From Hyaloperonospora brassicae (Eukaryota; Oomycota; Peronosporomycetes; Peronosporales; Peronosporaceae): a stretch of DNA of 64,000 nt. A model generated the notes under the pieces. That model made no database searches and had not been told where the DNA came from. It worked only from the letters and a program-made list of their open reading frames with translations. The position numbers were made by a program, and so were the translations under genes. Of the stretch, positions 43,910 to 56,448 are shown piece after piece (position 1 is the stretch's first letter; each line of letters starts with the position of its first letter). The stretch is from the NCBI GenBank assembly GCA_947650285.1, contig CANTFL010001445.1:1178001-1242000 (forward strand), given 5' to 3'.

Positions 43910-44946
43910 GAAGGTGCTTGTTTCTCCATATCAGTTGTCGTAATCGCTCCTAGTCACCAGTCAGTGGTAATTCTGTATCGCCTACTTTAAAATCGTCAAT
44001 CGTAACTTCGGCTGTAGGCGTAACAATGTCAGGCAAAAGCGTCATGTGCTGATCCACGTCCTCGGCGTACAGTTGCCAAATTTCATGACAATAGGAAGAG
44101 ACATCCGGATCTGTCTCGATTCGATCATCCTCCAAACATGGCCCTTCATTGATTCACATATGGTGAGGGTACGGCCTCGTTCATGGACTGATCGCCTACT
44201 CAGCCATTTGTCGACTGTTCTTGATTCATATTAACCAACGGCAGGACGCTTGTTGATCGATGACCCACTTGTAGGTGTCGATCACGTCACGCTATCCGTC
44301 ATGTGATCGATCGGTATTCCTGTCCTTATTTGTTTCGTCTCTTTCTAGTGGCCTCTAGGGTAATCGATCGCATCTTCCCTTCTGCTCGATCGTGCTAACG
44401 ACACGTGGTTGTGGATCCACACGTAAAAACAACTTTTTAGTCTCATATCGAGCTGTACGTTGCTCCATTTATTAACTTTAGGCCGACTTAAAATTTATAT
44501 CGTCGTAGAATATGGTGGGTGGTCCGCAATCATTCCAGCGTATACGGGCGGCAGTTCTTTATATGTTTCTGTCGTCGCTTAAAATGATAGAGTCTGCCAC
44601 TCGTTGTACCGTCGCGATCCAACCGAGACGTAGCCTGGGAATCATGGCACCATATCAGCAGCCATAACTCAACTTAAAGCCGGTCCGCGATCGAGGGTAA
44701 CTTCTTTATCGCTTAGACTTGTCAGATGCAAGTAATTGATCCGACCCATCCCGGTGGTCACGGTGGTTACCCATGTTGAATCGCGTTTCACATAAAGCTT
44801 GGCGTTGAGCTGGGTATTGCCGATCCTTATCTCTGTCGGTCGACCAACCGGTAGAGCTACATGCTATTTTGGGATCGCGATCAGCTGCATGGATTATTGT
44901 ACAGAGGTTTAGGTCCTGCTAGATGAATCTTCACTTTATCTGGCAA
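43910..44946 (-). other. family-C protease-RT linker, decayed
   Basis: Only short acidic fragments (for example 44135-43950) remain. This is the expected linker between protease and RT. Confidence 0.45.
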
Positions 44947-45338
44947 TCATAGCGTCTTATCAGCTAAATCCATACGTATACCTGCGGGTACCATAAAATC
45001 CATACCCAAGATCCCTTCTTGACCGGTTTGATCACCCCACCACCCAGCAAAATAGTACACCAGCGATCCATTTAGGATGATCTTGATCTTGGTACGTCCT
45101 CCGGTCATGTGCGTGTTTATACCTATCCCCATTTCTTTTTCTGATTCTAGTCAATGACACATCCCACCTTACGATCAAAGGCGGTGTCTACGATCGAGAT
45201 CTCAGCTCCTGAGTCCAGTAGCATTGTGGCCTTTTTGTTGTTAATCTTCCCAACCACTTTAGCTTGCTTGAACCATTTTCCTGGTGTATGGTATTTCCAG
45301 TATCCCCTTGACTCGCCAGGCGCTAAGACACGTTCCAT
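44947..45338 (-). pseudogene. family-C aspartic protease
   Basis: MLLDSGAEISIVDTAFDRKVG holds an intact DSGA motif. After a stop, GGRTKIKIILNGSLVYYF and EGILGMDFMVPAGIRMDLAD give the second half with ILGMDF. One frame break separates the halves. Confidence 0.8.
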
Positions 45339-45540
45339 CTTGGTGGGCGACCGGACGTATTCATGATGTCGTCTAACACTGGAACTGGAACGCAGACAGT
45401 TTGAAAAATCTTATGTATCATGCCGATCATCCTACTTGTCCTCGCCTCCGTCGACCCACTTCCTCTGCACAAATGCATATACCCAGAGCCTAGAACGCTA
45501 GGCTCGTACCAGATTCTAACCTGGCGAGCGTCCTAGTTTA

Positions 45541-47195
45541 GCATCTTCCCGGCTTGTTCCCGCAACATCCCTGCATGCTTGGTAGGCACATACCACTGAC
45601 GGATAATGTTGTAAAACTGTTCCATCGAGCACTTTCCTTCATCGTGGACGTCCTTGCATACGGAACACACGTAGTAGCACTTGTCCGCTGGATGACTCTT
45701 ACTTCCACACTTCTGACACGCAAGTCTCTTCGAACATCCGCGATCGTCATGTCGCTTCTACCCACAGTGTATACACACTGTTTGAGGCTTTCCACGATAT
45801 TAGTGCCGATCGCGGTCGATTTGCTCATTTCGAATGAATGGGTTTCCCGGGTTCTGAGCGCTATCGGCAGATATAGCCATGTGCACATTGTGCCGATCCT
45901 ACTTCCGAGCGCGATCCATAGCCGTGGCCATATACCCGTTGCGTCGATCCGAGTCGGAGTCCGATCCACAGGAGTATATGTCTCATCCACTGCTCTCGCT
46001 TTCCACGTGGATCGCTCTCACCGCTCGCGATGGTTTTGCTGGCACTTGGGCCGCCTGTGGCGCAACACGCTATCGAAATTTGCTCGACGCCATAGAGGCG
46101 TGAGCCTCTCGAACTTCCATGTTCTTACATTCCTGCATCGTTTCTTCCAGATCGTCTGCATCTCCAAGGCGTAACATCATAAACATTCGCGTCCAGATCG
46201 CGATCGTCCAGGGTACCAATTGCGGATATTAGACGGTCCATCTCGTATCGGGATCTTCGCCCGGATCGAAGCCACATATGGACGGTACAAGTACTCCAAT
46301 GGAGTCTCGTTTGATCGCTTACGGGCATGGTAGTAGAGTCCCCCAACTGAAACACGATTCTTTCCTCCGTATTTGGCCATGAAGCCTTCTAGGAGTGCTT
46401 TCCACGAAGTCCTCGTTGAGCTACTGAGCTGGTTATACCAATCAAGCGCCGTTCCTGTAAGAAGATGGCTGAACACTAGGAACTATTTCTCCTCAGGCGC
46501 TTGATCGCATAGGAACGCCGAATTCACCTTACTGATACAGTTCCTGGGCCGCTCTTCATTATTCTCTCGGCCAAGGAATTCCTTCAGTTCGGCCATGACA
46601 GACATTCGAATCCTTTGGTTAGAGACCCCGCCACTCCCCGCTGCTCCTGCCGTCTCCACCTGCGGTAATCCCTTCTCTACTTGCTCCCGACGCGCATGGC
46701 CATAGTCATGCGATACATTAGGACTCGATCCAACCGACTCCATGTCAATATCCGGCATGTCGATCTCCGGTTCGGGATGGCGATTAATCGATCGTCCAGC
46801 GTTCATGTGAGCTTGTTCTAGCTCGTATTTCTTCAAAGCTGCTAAAAATAGTAATTTACGTGTTCTGACTCCACCATGTTCAAAAACTGCGTTGCCGATG
46901 GCCTTCCCGCTTGCGCTTCTGCCTCATTCCGTTCAAATGTCTTCCGCAACAGATCCGCGCCATTTTTCCTTGCGACATCCGTTGGATCTCGACCAAATCG
47001 TTTGAGTCTTCTTCCGATTTCACTGAAGTATATCGGTATGATAGTGAATTTATCCTTGGGGGAATCGTTGATCGGCGTGAGAACTGCATCCATCGTGATC
47101 CGCGGCTTGATCCGTTGATCCGAGGTGCCGATCGGCGGAGTCGGGTTGTCGCTGGGGTCACATATGCCTATAGGCGGACTCGACGTCTTAAACAT
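45541..47195 (-). pseudogene. family-C gag
   Basis: 47195-46842 is the N-terminal part. 46836-46483 and 46476-46177 hold the gag core (LLTGTALDWYNQLSSSTRTSW, GGLYYHARKRSNETPLEYLY). The C-terminal Cys-rich part ends at 45541 with CKDVHDEGKCSMEQFYNIIRQ and KMLN. The 150-codon frame at 45990-45538 overlaps this region in another frame and is a shadow. Confidence 0.75.
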
Positions 47196-47976
47196 CGACT
47201 GCCCTGCGTCAACAACTCGATTGTGGCTGCACTCTAGTGCGTTTGTGCGTTGAACGTTCCCGCCGTAAACCCCGCCTCCGTTAGCATACAGATTAGACGC
47301 CGGAGCACCTCCAACACGTCGAGAGTTGATTTAGGTGCAGATATTGGTGCGCGCATCGTTCCGGTCCGCTTCGGATTGTTTGTCTTAAGTAAAATATCAC
47401 TTGGCAACATCTTCTTTAGCTCCATCAATTAGTATTCCTGGCTGATTTCGTCAAATCGCTAGTATATTAATTGTATTTCGCGATCAACTGACTATGAGGC
47501 TTGATCCATCTTCTCCGTCTTGACATTGTCTCCGGCTTGTCTGTTCGTGTAAACGTTCCGATGTTGTTTCACCGCGGCCAGATTATTAACGTCGTCCAAA
47601 CTCATAGATTCTTTCTTCATCATTTCGGATTATTTGTCTGATATGAATGAAACTCGTTTGGGGATTCCCCTAAAACATTCATACTGCAGATAGTGCTTTT
47701 TAGCGCAATCTGCGGTGGCCCCCGACAAGACCTCAGAATGGGGTTGGGGTTTTTATTCCAGATCGTGCGACCGATCGTCCTATTTTTTTATCGTCGCCAA
47801 AGCCCCCCAAAAAACATTGAAGATCTAGGGATCCTTCATTCTCACGCGTGTGCGACAATCCGTCATTAGCTGACGCTTCTATCCCAGGATCGATCTCGAT
47901 CTTGACTTCTTCGCTCAGAGACTTATGGTGAAATCCCAAGTCACCAGAAGATTTAAGCACACGCACCATTGAAGTA
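47196..47976. other. family-C 5' leader
   Basis: Untranslated leader between the 5' LTR and gag. A possible primer-binding site TGGTGCGTGTGCTTAAA (minus strand) begins about seven bases inside the LTR, but the assignment is weak. Confidence 0.35.
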
Positions 47977-49196
47977 AGTGGTGATCACAATTTCTGGTGA
48001 TCTCGACTCTTCACTGGCGCCCGGACGACCGAATAATGTAGAGGGTACCCCGATTCCGTGCTCTGTGTCTTCTTGATCACCTTGTGTACTCGTCGATGAG
48101 GGACTTGCGCTCTTCTTGATGGACTTGAGCTGAAGCTGAACTTGACCGTTTTAGTGATCGGGTGGAAATTCTCCACCCCGTCAAACGTGAGGTGGATCGC
48201 GTGGAAGTTCTTTACTCGATCGCTTATGACTTGGGCGCTCTCCCAGAGTCGCCTGTATCCATAGTTCATGCTTGATCCGCGAGCCTTCTTACCACTTGAG
48301 CCGTCTCGAGATCTTGAATCCGAACCGTTAGGTTCTCTGCTTCCGATCGCAGTTGAGAAGTGAGCACTGATGTCTCGCCTGGCCAAACAATCCAAAGGTG
48401 AATTTTGCATCGACACAGGCCGCTCACTATTCGTCGGGAGGCCAAAGATCCCACTCGGGAGAAGTCGACGCGTGTCTTTTGTTGCAAATTCAATTCTGTT
48501 TGATGTCAACCAACCAAATACAAATTCTATGACTATGCCTATCGTTTCGCTAGATCTCTGTTGCCTATCTCATGTCTATGTCATTTACCTCTTGCATCAT
48601 GTGGTCCACAGCATACATTTCGTATTGAATCACGGGGTAGTGGATTGTGGTGCAGTGGATTGCCTGGTAGTGGAATGGGGTGCAGTGGATCGTGCCATAT
48701 TGTCCGCAATAATTATGCGCTCACACAATCAAGCGGTACACATCCAGGATGGATCGTGGTCAATCTCTCGAGTCTTTAATCGAGCACATCCCGTCAAGTT
48801 GTTGTCACTTCTGAGACCTCGCATGTTTGATGATCTTGACGATTCACTCCTTCAGCCTGAGTTCATATTCACCTTTCTTCCATTGTCGTTATCGCTCCGG
48901 TAATACAGATGCTGTTCACCTTTTAAATGATCCGGTCTTTGAAGCTTGGTGATCCAAGCCCTTGGCCGCGGAACGTGATCGGTCGTTAGTCGATCCTTGA
49001 CTATACTCCTTCTTGAACTTTAGGCAAATCATTCCGCATAATTTCCACAGTCGTTTTCTGTCATCCAGTCTAGTGATCCCATCATTCGTGCCAACGGGCC
49101 TATCTTTAAGCGCACTGCACCAATCATATCGATCTCGCACTTAATGCGGTTTTCACGATCCACCTTTCCATCGTTATTCATCTGCGCTTCTCCACA
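47977..49196 (-). repeat. family-C 5' LTR
   Basis: On the minus strand it begins TGTGGAGAAGCGC, as in the LTR at 559. It is otherwise near-identical to 36935-38154. Confidence 0.95.
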
Positions 49197-49229
49197 GAGA
49201 CAATAAGAGTCTCAGTCTGCAAAATCGAC

Positions 49230-49940
49230 GCGTGAGAGTTGACGGGAGTCTCTCGAGCTTGATATCTCCAAGTACCGGGGAGTCGAGGAAGACTTCTTAT
49301 TGAGATGATTTGTCGAGGTAGACAGCGCCATCGAGGCCCTTCGCATTCACGATGAGAGAATGCAAGTCGCATTTGCTCAGTCATACTTGGCAGGGGACGC
49401 CAGGAACTGGGTCATTAATCTCAGCTTGCATAAGCATATGTGATTGAGTTTTTTTTTATCTTCAAGACCTTGATCAGTGAAACGTTTGAGCTACCAAAGG
49501 AAGGGTTCAAGACTCTAACAGAGTTTTTGTAACTCAAACACGGTAAGCGTAGGGTTTAAGCTCCGCCCAACATAAGCGTTACCTTGCAAGTTTCATGGTA
49601 GCGAAATAGTTAGTGAAATTGTGCTTATCACAAAATTCATAATGGACTTTTAGATGGTTCCATCAAGGACCACTTGATCGGCGTGGGGTTCAAGCCGCTC
49701 TCGGACGCAATCTTCGCTACGGAGTAGAAAGCCTTTAGTGTGAGACAGGCTCACACTACGTTGAACTTTTATCGTACACAGAGACGACCTGCTATTGGAG
49801 GTCCAGAGCTAGTATTCCTCTTTTATGTAGAGGTTGAGAAATCTCTCCCTGCGAACGAAAAGCGATCACTGAGATTTCATCGCTGTCACAAACTGGGACA
49901 CTACGCATACGAATGCAGTATCTTCCGCTTATCAAGGTGA
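49230..49940 (+). pseudogene. copy E gag remnant
   Basis: LDISKYRG-type and AQSYLAGDARNWV motifs near 49260-49410, then a knuckle reading FHRCHKLGHYAYEC in which the first Cys is Phe. Where copies A and D have TGA after LAG, this copy has a sense codon (GAC). It also has only one copy of the segment that is duplicated in A and D. Confidence 0.75.
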
Positions 49941-50129
49941 GGTGCCGAGCGTAGAAACCGTCCACTAGCCAAGAGAACTAGAGAATGAGAGTATGACGCT
50001 GTTGCAAACCAAAACAGCGAGGCAAAGTATGATAATATGAACTGGGTTAGTAGAGGCAGAGAGCTCTGCTGATCCAAAAACAATGAAAATATAGCAAATC
50101 TCTTGACAAAGGTTTATCCCGACACGCAG

Positions 50130-52760
50130 TCACTGTGTGTCTCTGCACCTAGTGATGAGGTGTCCCTCATCCCCTGACTAAAACGTGACAAAGAATTTGT
50201 CATCTCGTGCCCTAGTTGACTGTGGACCGTCGAACAATTTAGAATTTGTCACCAGTCTCTAGAGGTTGGAAAAATAACTCCGTCGAGCGAAAGATCCTTC
50301 CGACGAGAATGACGGTGCGCCTAGCGACAGGCGCCTCGAGCACTGTCAAGAAAAGTGTAGTCGGAATCCACTACACGAAAAAAGGCGAACAGTAGGATAA
50401 TATTTTCATCGTACTCGACCTGGATGACAAGTTTGATGTCATCCTAGCATTACCTTGGCTCCGGAGATACGAGTCAAGGATGAGCTAGTAGCATCGATCA
50501 ATAAAGATGTCTGCCACTTGTTCATCAGATGGCTATCTGATGAATGTCTTGGAACGGCCACTATCGTGTGGGTGTACTGCGAGTAAGTGCGATGGCTCTT
50601 ACTTGTGATACTGTCATTAGCACGATCGTACAAGACCGCAGTATAGATGATAATTATACTGTGGAAAAAAATCCCGACTGCTGTGTAAGTGCACAGGTGG
50701 CGCCAAAAGTTTACCACTCGAAGATGAGTGGAAATAGATATGTATGATTGCCGGAAAGGCAACTTTTTAGAGAGAGGTAATCGGTTGTCGATTATTGGCA
50801 ACGCGGAGGTCATAGGATGACTTGGAAGTCGACTCTAGGCGGTCATTACCTGACAAGGGGGTGCGCAGCCACTATCAGGAGACGTGGACGAAACGAGTGC
50901 TCACGTAATTAAAAAAGGTTTCTCAATTAGTTAATGCTGAGGGGGAGAGACCCCAGCTTCCGGTGGATGTGACTTTCCAGGAATTAATTGAGATATTAAA
51001 TGTCTTGCTCAATGAAGGATCAAGTGTAGGCGCTTATACACTTGACCTGATTGCGCCTCCAAAGGAAACTATGGCGATAACCCAATTGACAACGTTAGAA
51101 CCAAAATGATTCTTAGGTTATCTGCGTAGTGTAAAGTTCTACACATTTGTGTGCTTTTCTTAGAAGACGATTACATAACCAATACTCGGTCAGCATTGTT
51201 GTTAGCGGAGAATGAACGAGTTATCAGCAATTCACCGATGGACGAAAGTGTCATCGATGAGAATGCTCGGGTTGAGAAATATGCATATAAATCCTGGTAG
51301 TCGCTCCAGTCCGATATTTTATATAAGCATTAATTCAAATTTAGTGATGTATATATCTATTTTTGCCTTACGCGTTGCCTAAGAACAAAGGCAATCGTCA
51401 CGAGATCGATCTAAAATTAGGCTTGAAGTACTGGGGCATGAAGCCGTGGCAATTACCTTGTCAACAAGTACAAGTATCGATTAATTCCTTCCGATCGTTT
51501 GCAGCGGGCCATGTGAGGGAATCAGCTTCTCCTCACAGCTTTCCGACCTTCTGTGTGCGGAAGACCACTGGAGTATGGCGGATAGAGCACGCATTTAACA
51601 AGTTAAATGCTGAAACAAAAACCGGCTCAGACGCAGATACCAAGGAAGGAAGTGATCATTGATGGTATGTCAGAAAGTAACTTCTTCTTGTCCGGGGATT
51701 TGATATTTAGGTTTTGTCAGACATTTATGCGTGAACGTGACATCCCGTACACAGCGGTGGGCACCCCCAGAGGCATGCTGTTGGAGTGGCTAGTGATGCC
51801 ACAGGGGCTGACTAACGCCCCTGTAATATCAACAGATGTAGTACAAATCTGATGAGACCGGTGCGTGATTTCGCACCGAGTTACTTTGACGATTTCATAG
51901 TCCATCGCCGGGCTATGGACGGATAAATGGACATTGAAGCTCACAGAACTCACGTTCGTCAGGTTCTTCAACTTATGAGCAAGCATAAGTTGTATGCCAA
52001 CCTCAAGAAGTGTATATTTGACGCTAGCGAAATACCTCTTCTTGTGTGCATCGTGGGTAAACACGGCGGACACCCTGATCCCGAAACGATTAAGGCGATC
52101 ACCGACTAGCCAGTGCCAGTCAATGTTAAGGGACTGCGGAAGTTTCTTGGGCTAGCGGCGTACTTGCACAAGCACTCGCGCTACTACGCCGAGATGACTG
52201 TGCATCTTTCTTGCTTGCTCAAGCAAAATGTGAAGTGGTCAATAAACACTGAATGTCAGCGTTCGTTTAAAAGATTTACGTAGATGTTGATACAATCGCA
52301 TATAATATTGCGGAATACAGACCAGGACAGACCACTCCATGTGGTCTGCAACGCCAGCGGTTTCGCGGTCGGCTGTGCGTTGATGCAGTATGACACAGAC
52401 GGCGCAGAGCGCTTCGTATACTATTAGTCGTGTCAGCTGCAGCCAGCTGAGCGCAATTATCCAGTGCATGACAAGGAACTCCTTGCCATGAAATACGCAC
52501 TGGCTAAGTTTCGCGTCTATCTCTTGGGAGATAGACCGTTCATTGTATATTTGGTGCATACGTCACTACGCCCGGCCGTAATTAGTCCACACCTCTCGCA
52601 AAAAATGGCGAGCTGGCTGTCTTTCGTCGCGGATAACAATTCTTCGTCGAGTTTGAACCAGGACTACTGAACGTCTTCGTTGACGGTATACCACGGCGAC
52701 CCGATTTCGAGCCGGGCGCGCAACCCAACACTTAGGACAACTTTACTGTTGCAACACTTA
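50130..52760 (+). pseudogene. copy E protease, RT and RNase H
   Basis: Protease site ALVDCGPS near 50210 (Ala changed to Pro). RT palm at 51363-51852 (FCVRKTTGVWRIEHAFNKLNAE, PQGLTNAPVISTDVVQI). YFDD follows in the -1 frame (DFAPSYFDDFIVH near 51865-51905), as in copy A. RNase H at 52330-52670 (HDKELLAMKYALAKFRVYLL). Stops are frequent. Confidence 0.8.
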
Positions 52761-52834
52761 GTGTCAGTGTCCCGTCGTCAACATTACCTGACGACGTAAG
52801 AAAGGCCTACGCAAAAGATAAGAATCTCCTACGC

Positions 52835-54682
52835 TTGATGGATCATCCGGTGAATTCAACTCGTAGTTCGTTGAAAGATTCACCGGCTTTGTATCGCTCC
52901 TCATCGGATCGGTATACAATACGCAACGGGTTGCTGTGCTATACAGCCGTTGCCGGCGACACGCATCATGTCGTCGTGCCCATATATAACAACTTGCGAT
53001 CGCGCATAATGTGTGAGTGTAACGATGCTCTAACAGGTGGACATCGGTGTGGAAAAAACTTCCCTTACGAAAAGTCGTGACTTTTACTGGCCACGCCAGT
53101 ATTAGTTTGTGCGCAATTACATTCAATCTTGCGATGTCTGTCAGCGGGCGAAGCTTCGTTATTCATATCTCTCCCATTACAACCTCTGCCTGCCCCGACA
53201 GAGTAATGGGAGTCCGTTTCCATGGATTTTGTCTTCGGGCTTCTCGACGGCACTCGCAAAAATATAGGCATTCTTGTGTTTGTGGACCATTTCAGTAAGA
53301 TGTTGCATCTTGCTGCAGTTCCAGAATCGACCAGTGCACACGGCTGTGCGCGTGTCTTCATCAACACAGTGTTTTAACTCCACTATTTGCTCAATGAAAT
53401 CGCGTCCGACTGTGACCCTCGGTTTACGGCGGCGTTTGTCAATCCGTGTTCGGCCCATTGAGAACAAGGTGAAAGATACCAACTTCTGAAGATTCCGACA
53501 CAGGTGGTCAGACGGGACGTGCAAACCGTGTCCTCGAATAAATTATTCGAGGTTCTGTCCACTCCTTATCGAGCTGGCGTGAGTTCTTGCTGATGGTCGA
53601 ATTTGCTATCAACAATTTCCGTGCATGCGTCCAGGATGCATACACCGTTTTACGTGAATTGCTTACGCCACCCACGTATCCCCGCCCTGATACAGAAAGA
53701 ATCTGGGTTAGGTGGAAGGTTCGCTCGAGCATTATCCATTTTGGATATTGATCATCACGTATCATCGCTGAACGACGATAGGTTTGACGCTGATGTCGAT
53801 AATATACCCATAAAAGAAGTTGATCTTATCAGCAACGATGACGCTGCTGCTACTTCCGACAATGATGACGATGCTGGATAATTCAGCATCTTTAATGATC
53901 ATACCAGCGAGGAAGAGGACACCCTCACTGAAGAAGAGAAGAATCCCTTAACAGTACGCACAAAGCGCACAAAGCGACACAACAACGAGTCAGCAGAGAA
54001 CTTCCGGTTGACCCGAGAAGCGTTAGTCTGTTTCGTTCAGTACTCCATCGCTAACGAGGTGGACTGCGAGAAAGGGAACGCAGACATTATTAAAAGATCT
54101 AATATTCTTTCATTTGAGATTAACGACCTGGTACTACTGTCTACGTTAAATCTGCTTAGACATGCAGTCTTAAATGTAGGCTGTAATAATCAACTGCCGA
54201 AAGACATGGGCCCCTTTCGCGTATTTCACCGCAAAGGTAATGCACATACAATTAAGTTGCCTCGTAGGATGCGCACGCATCCAATGTTTTTTGGTGGTCG
54301 TCTCCGCCCGTACTATCAGTACGAGGCTTCTTTCGAGAACGGGGACAGACGCCATGCTCAAATATTACCAACAGATTCTTGTGATTACGGACCAAACTCT
54401 CATCTTGGTCTTCAAGCTATGTCATTTCTCGACGAGCTGTCTCTAGCTCGTCTTGTAAGTGACGAGTCTTGCGTTCGTTTTCTAGCTGAGCGAACGCAAA
54501 TTCCGATTAGTCTTTCTCCCGATCGGTACGATAACGTCGCACGGTCGTCATCAAGTTATGCTGACGATTGCACTCGTGCTCCTTGTCCTCCCTCAACTCG
54601 GTTAGGTATTGTTCGTGGCGAACAACGATCTCCTCCATGCCCGGCTACTGAGCTAAACCTTGTCTTTCCATTACCACCGTAA
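52835..54682 (+). pseudogene. copy E integrase and pol tail
   Basis: MDHPVNSTRSSLKDSPALYRS and DRYTIRNGLLCYTAVAGD match the family-A integrase N-terminus. FVDHFSKMLHL-type and STISVHASRMHTPFYVN pieces follow. From 54008, NDLVLLSTLNLLRHAV and LPRRMRTHPMFFGGRLRPYYQYE give the SH3-like tail in an uninterrupted 224-codon frame that ends in a Pro/Ser-rich linker. A remnant of the chromodomain may follow in other frames. Confidence 0.75.
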
Positions 54683-55135
54683 CCACTGGTTAATTCTCAC
54701 GGTGGTCGACGCTTTCACGTAGGGGTTATCTTAAGCCATTGCGGTGACGAACGGTGAGCGGACAAGGTAACTTGTCCGCTGGCGTGGGTATCCACCATCG
54801 TATGACAGCTGGGAATCTCGATCCCAGCTGATGGCTGATGTTGAAGGTCTCGTTCACCAGTACGACGAGACTTATCCGATTGGTCTTCGGACCCATCGGT
54901 AAGCACGCGCTATTAGCGCTTGTAGACGGATTGCAAGTTTGCAACCGCGTCACGCATTTCGAATGAGATGTGTTGCCTTCCCCAGGACGAACCCTAGGGA
55001 AAATGAATCGATTTTAGCGCGTTGCGAATTGTCGACACAACTCGCACAAGGGTCACCCCATGTGAGTCAAGGAATTCCTGTCTCACGTGACAATAGTTGC
55101 AACTGGTATCTTGCAACGCTTGGCGTTTGTTTCTT

Positions 55136-55789
55136 TCACTTGATGCGTACTGCAATATGTTTTTGAAACCACGTCTCATGTCCAAAATTTTGACGTTTTG
55201 GACGAACCCTTTCCACGCTGCCAAAAGCAAGGTGTTGTAACGCTTTTGGTACCATTGTACCATCGATGTTAAGGAAAGCATCGAGATAAAATTCTTGAAA
55301 AGAGCGAAAGTTGTTCACGCTGGAAATCCAGCCATGAAGCTTGATGGCATCGAATAATGAATTTTGATGGTGTTGGTTTTTCTTCTGAGACAAGCTATTG
55401 ATGATCTGTTCGGGCAAGCGAAAAGGTTTAAGCTCATCACGCAACAACGTGGCACCTTCGTCGGTACCACGGGCTTCAGTGTGACGACGGCCCGTGCCAT
55501 CGTCAACTCGCTCGTGTGAAGACGGAAGATTTGATTGTGGTGATGAGCATATTAATTCATCACCGGACTCATTTTCACTGCCAAATAGACTGTGACACAA
55601 GTCGCGAGTCCGTTCGTTCGACAGTTCCTTAGTTGAAGGAAGAGGCACCGCAAGTTGTTGCAATGCCTCTGGACCCTTTCCCGAGTCAGACACATCTGAC
55701 TCGCCAGAATAGGTGACCCCTAACTCGGAGTCATAGTGTGCACGAGGTGTGATACCACGTGCACCTGTAGCAACAGGTGCTGCAGGCAT
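55136..55789 (-). pseudogene. copy E antisense ORF homologue, 217 aa
   Basis: An uninterrupted 217-codon frame on the strand opposite to pol. It matches the family-A antisense protein over its Ser/Asp-rich part (GARGITPRAH, SGESDVSDSG, NERTRD, HSLFGS) and the start of its conserved domain (RDELKPFRLPEQIINSLS, SLFDAIKLHG, NNFRSFQEFYLDAFL). It ends by frameshift before the Cys cluster, which continues in another frame (WNC...DTSCNY near 55080-55140). It is shorter than the 374-residue A version at both ends. Confidence 0.6.
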
Positions 55790-56006
55790 AGAACTAGCAG
55801 TAGACGACGAGTCTTCTGCCGCAGAGGCTGACGCAGCAACAGGCTGTGTCTTCTTTTAGTAGCCCCCATAGAAATGTTGGCTATGCGAGGTAAGGTCAGG
55901 TATGAATAGATCTGTCCAGACAAGTTCTCCCTGTCGCAATGGTGATCAACGGGTGGTCAACAAGTTTCGATATTCACACGGTGACTATCCATTAAAAGAG
56001 AGGTGA

Positions 56007-56448
56007 TGCGAAGGGGTAGCCCGTTACATGAAATTGTCATTAAGAATAAAATGACGATAAAGAATAGTACGTTGATAATGTTTCAACAATATCACTTGGC
56101 GCAGTGATGTTGTTGAGATGACCGAAGGGTCGACTCATTGGTTGATATTGAGATGATATCAACTTACTAATCGCTGCTTAACGCGCGCGCAATGGGTGGT
56201 GGGTAGATGTCATCGTACGTTTATTCGATTATTACTTGTAAGTCAGGACGAACAAGAGAAACATGAGCTGTATGACTTAATTGTAATAAATAACAGTTTT
56301 ACTTTTACCACGACTAGAGTCGTTAACTTAGTCGCTTACTTTTCTATGTATTCGTGTAATACATAGCGGGTCACCGACGTTCACTGTTGTCAGTAAAAAT
56401 TAACTCCGTACTGGCAAACTAATACGTAGTTGTCGGTGCCCCGTTACA
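56007..56448 (+). repeat. copy E 3' LTR, diverged
   Basis: Begins TGCGAAGGGGTAGCCCGTTACA and ends GTGCCCCGTTACA. Aligns with the family-A LTRs but is longer (442 bp) and strongly diverged, fitting an old copy. Confidence 0.8.

Larger units (their letters stand above)
36935..49196 (-). mobile_element. family-C Ty3/gypsy element, near-identical LTRs, decayed interior
   Basis: A 12,262-bp element on the minus strand. LTRs 36935-38154 and 47977-49196 differ at about nine of 1,220 positions. Inside, from the 5' end, come gag with knuckles, protease, RT, RNase H remnants, integrase and a pol tail lacking the chromodomain, then 2.3 kb with frames on the other strand, then the polypurine tract. Flanking bases do not form a target duplication. 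The left neighbour is a copia remnant, the right neighbour a family-A gag. Confidence 0.9.
49197..56448 (+). mobile_element. old family-A copy E, 5' truncated
   Basis: A + strand family-A element lacking its 5' LTR and gag start, where it meets the family-C LTR. Islands in order are gag (49230-49940), protease (50130-50480), RT (51000-52200), RNase H (52200-52760), integrase (52835-53770), pol tail (54008-54682), antisense ORF (55136-55789, minus) and 3' LTR (56007-56448). Many stops and frame changes throughout. Confidence 0.9.

Noticed and set aside
45538..45990. 150-codon minus-strand frame as a gene
   Set aside because: The Cys-rich gag tail (CKDVHDEGKC) is in another frame of the same strand; this frame is its shadow.
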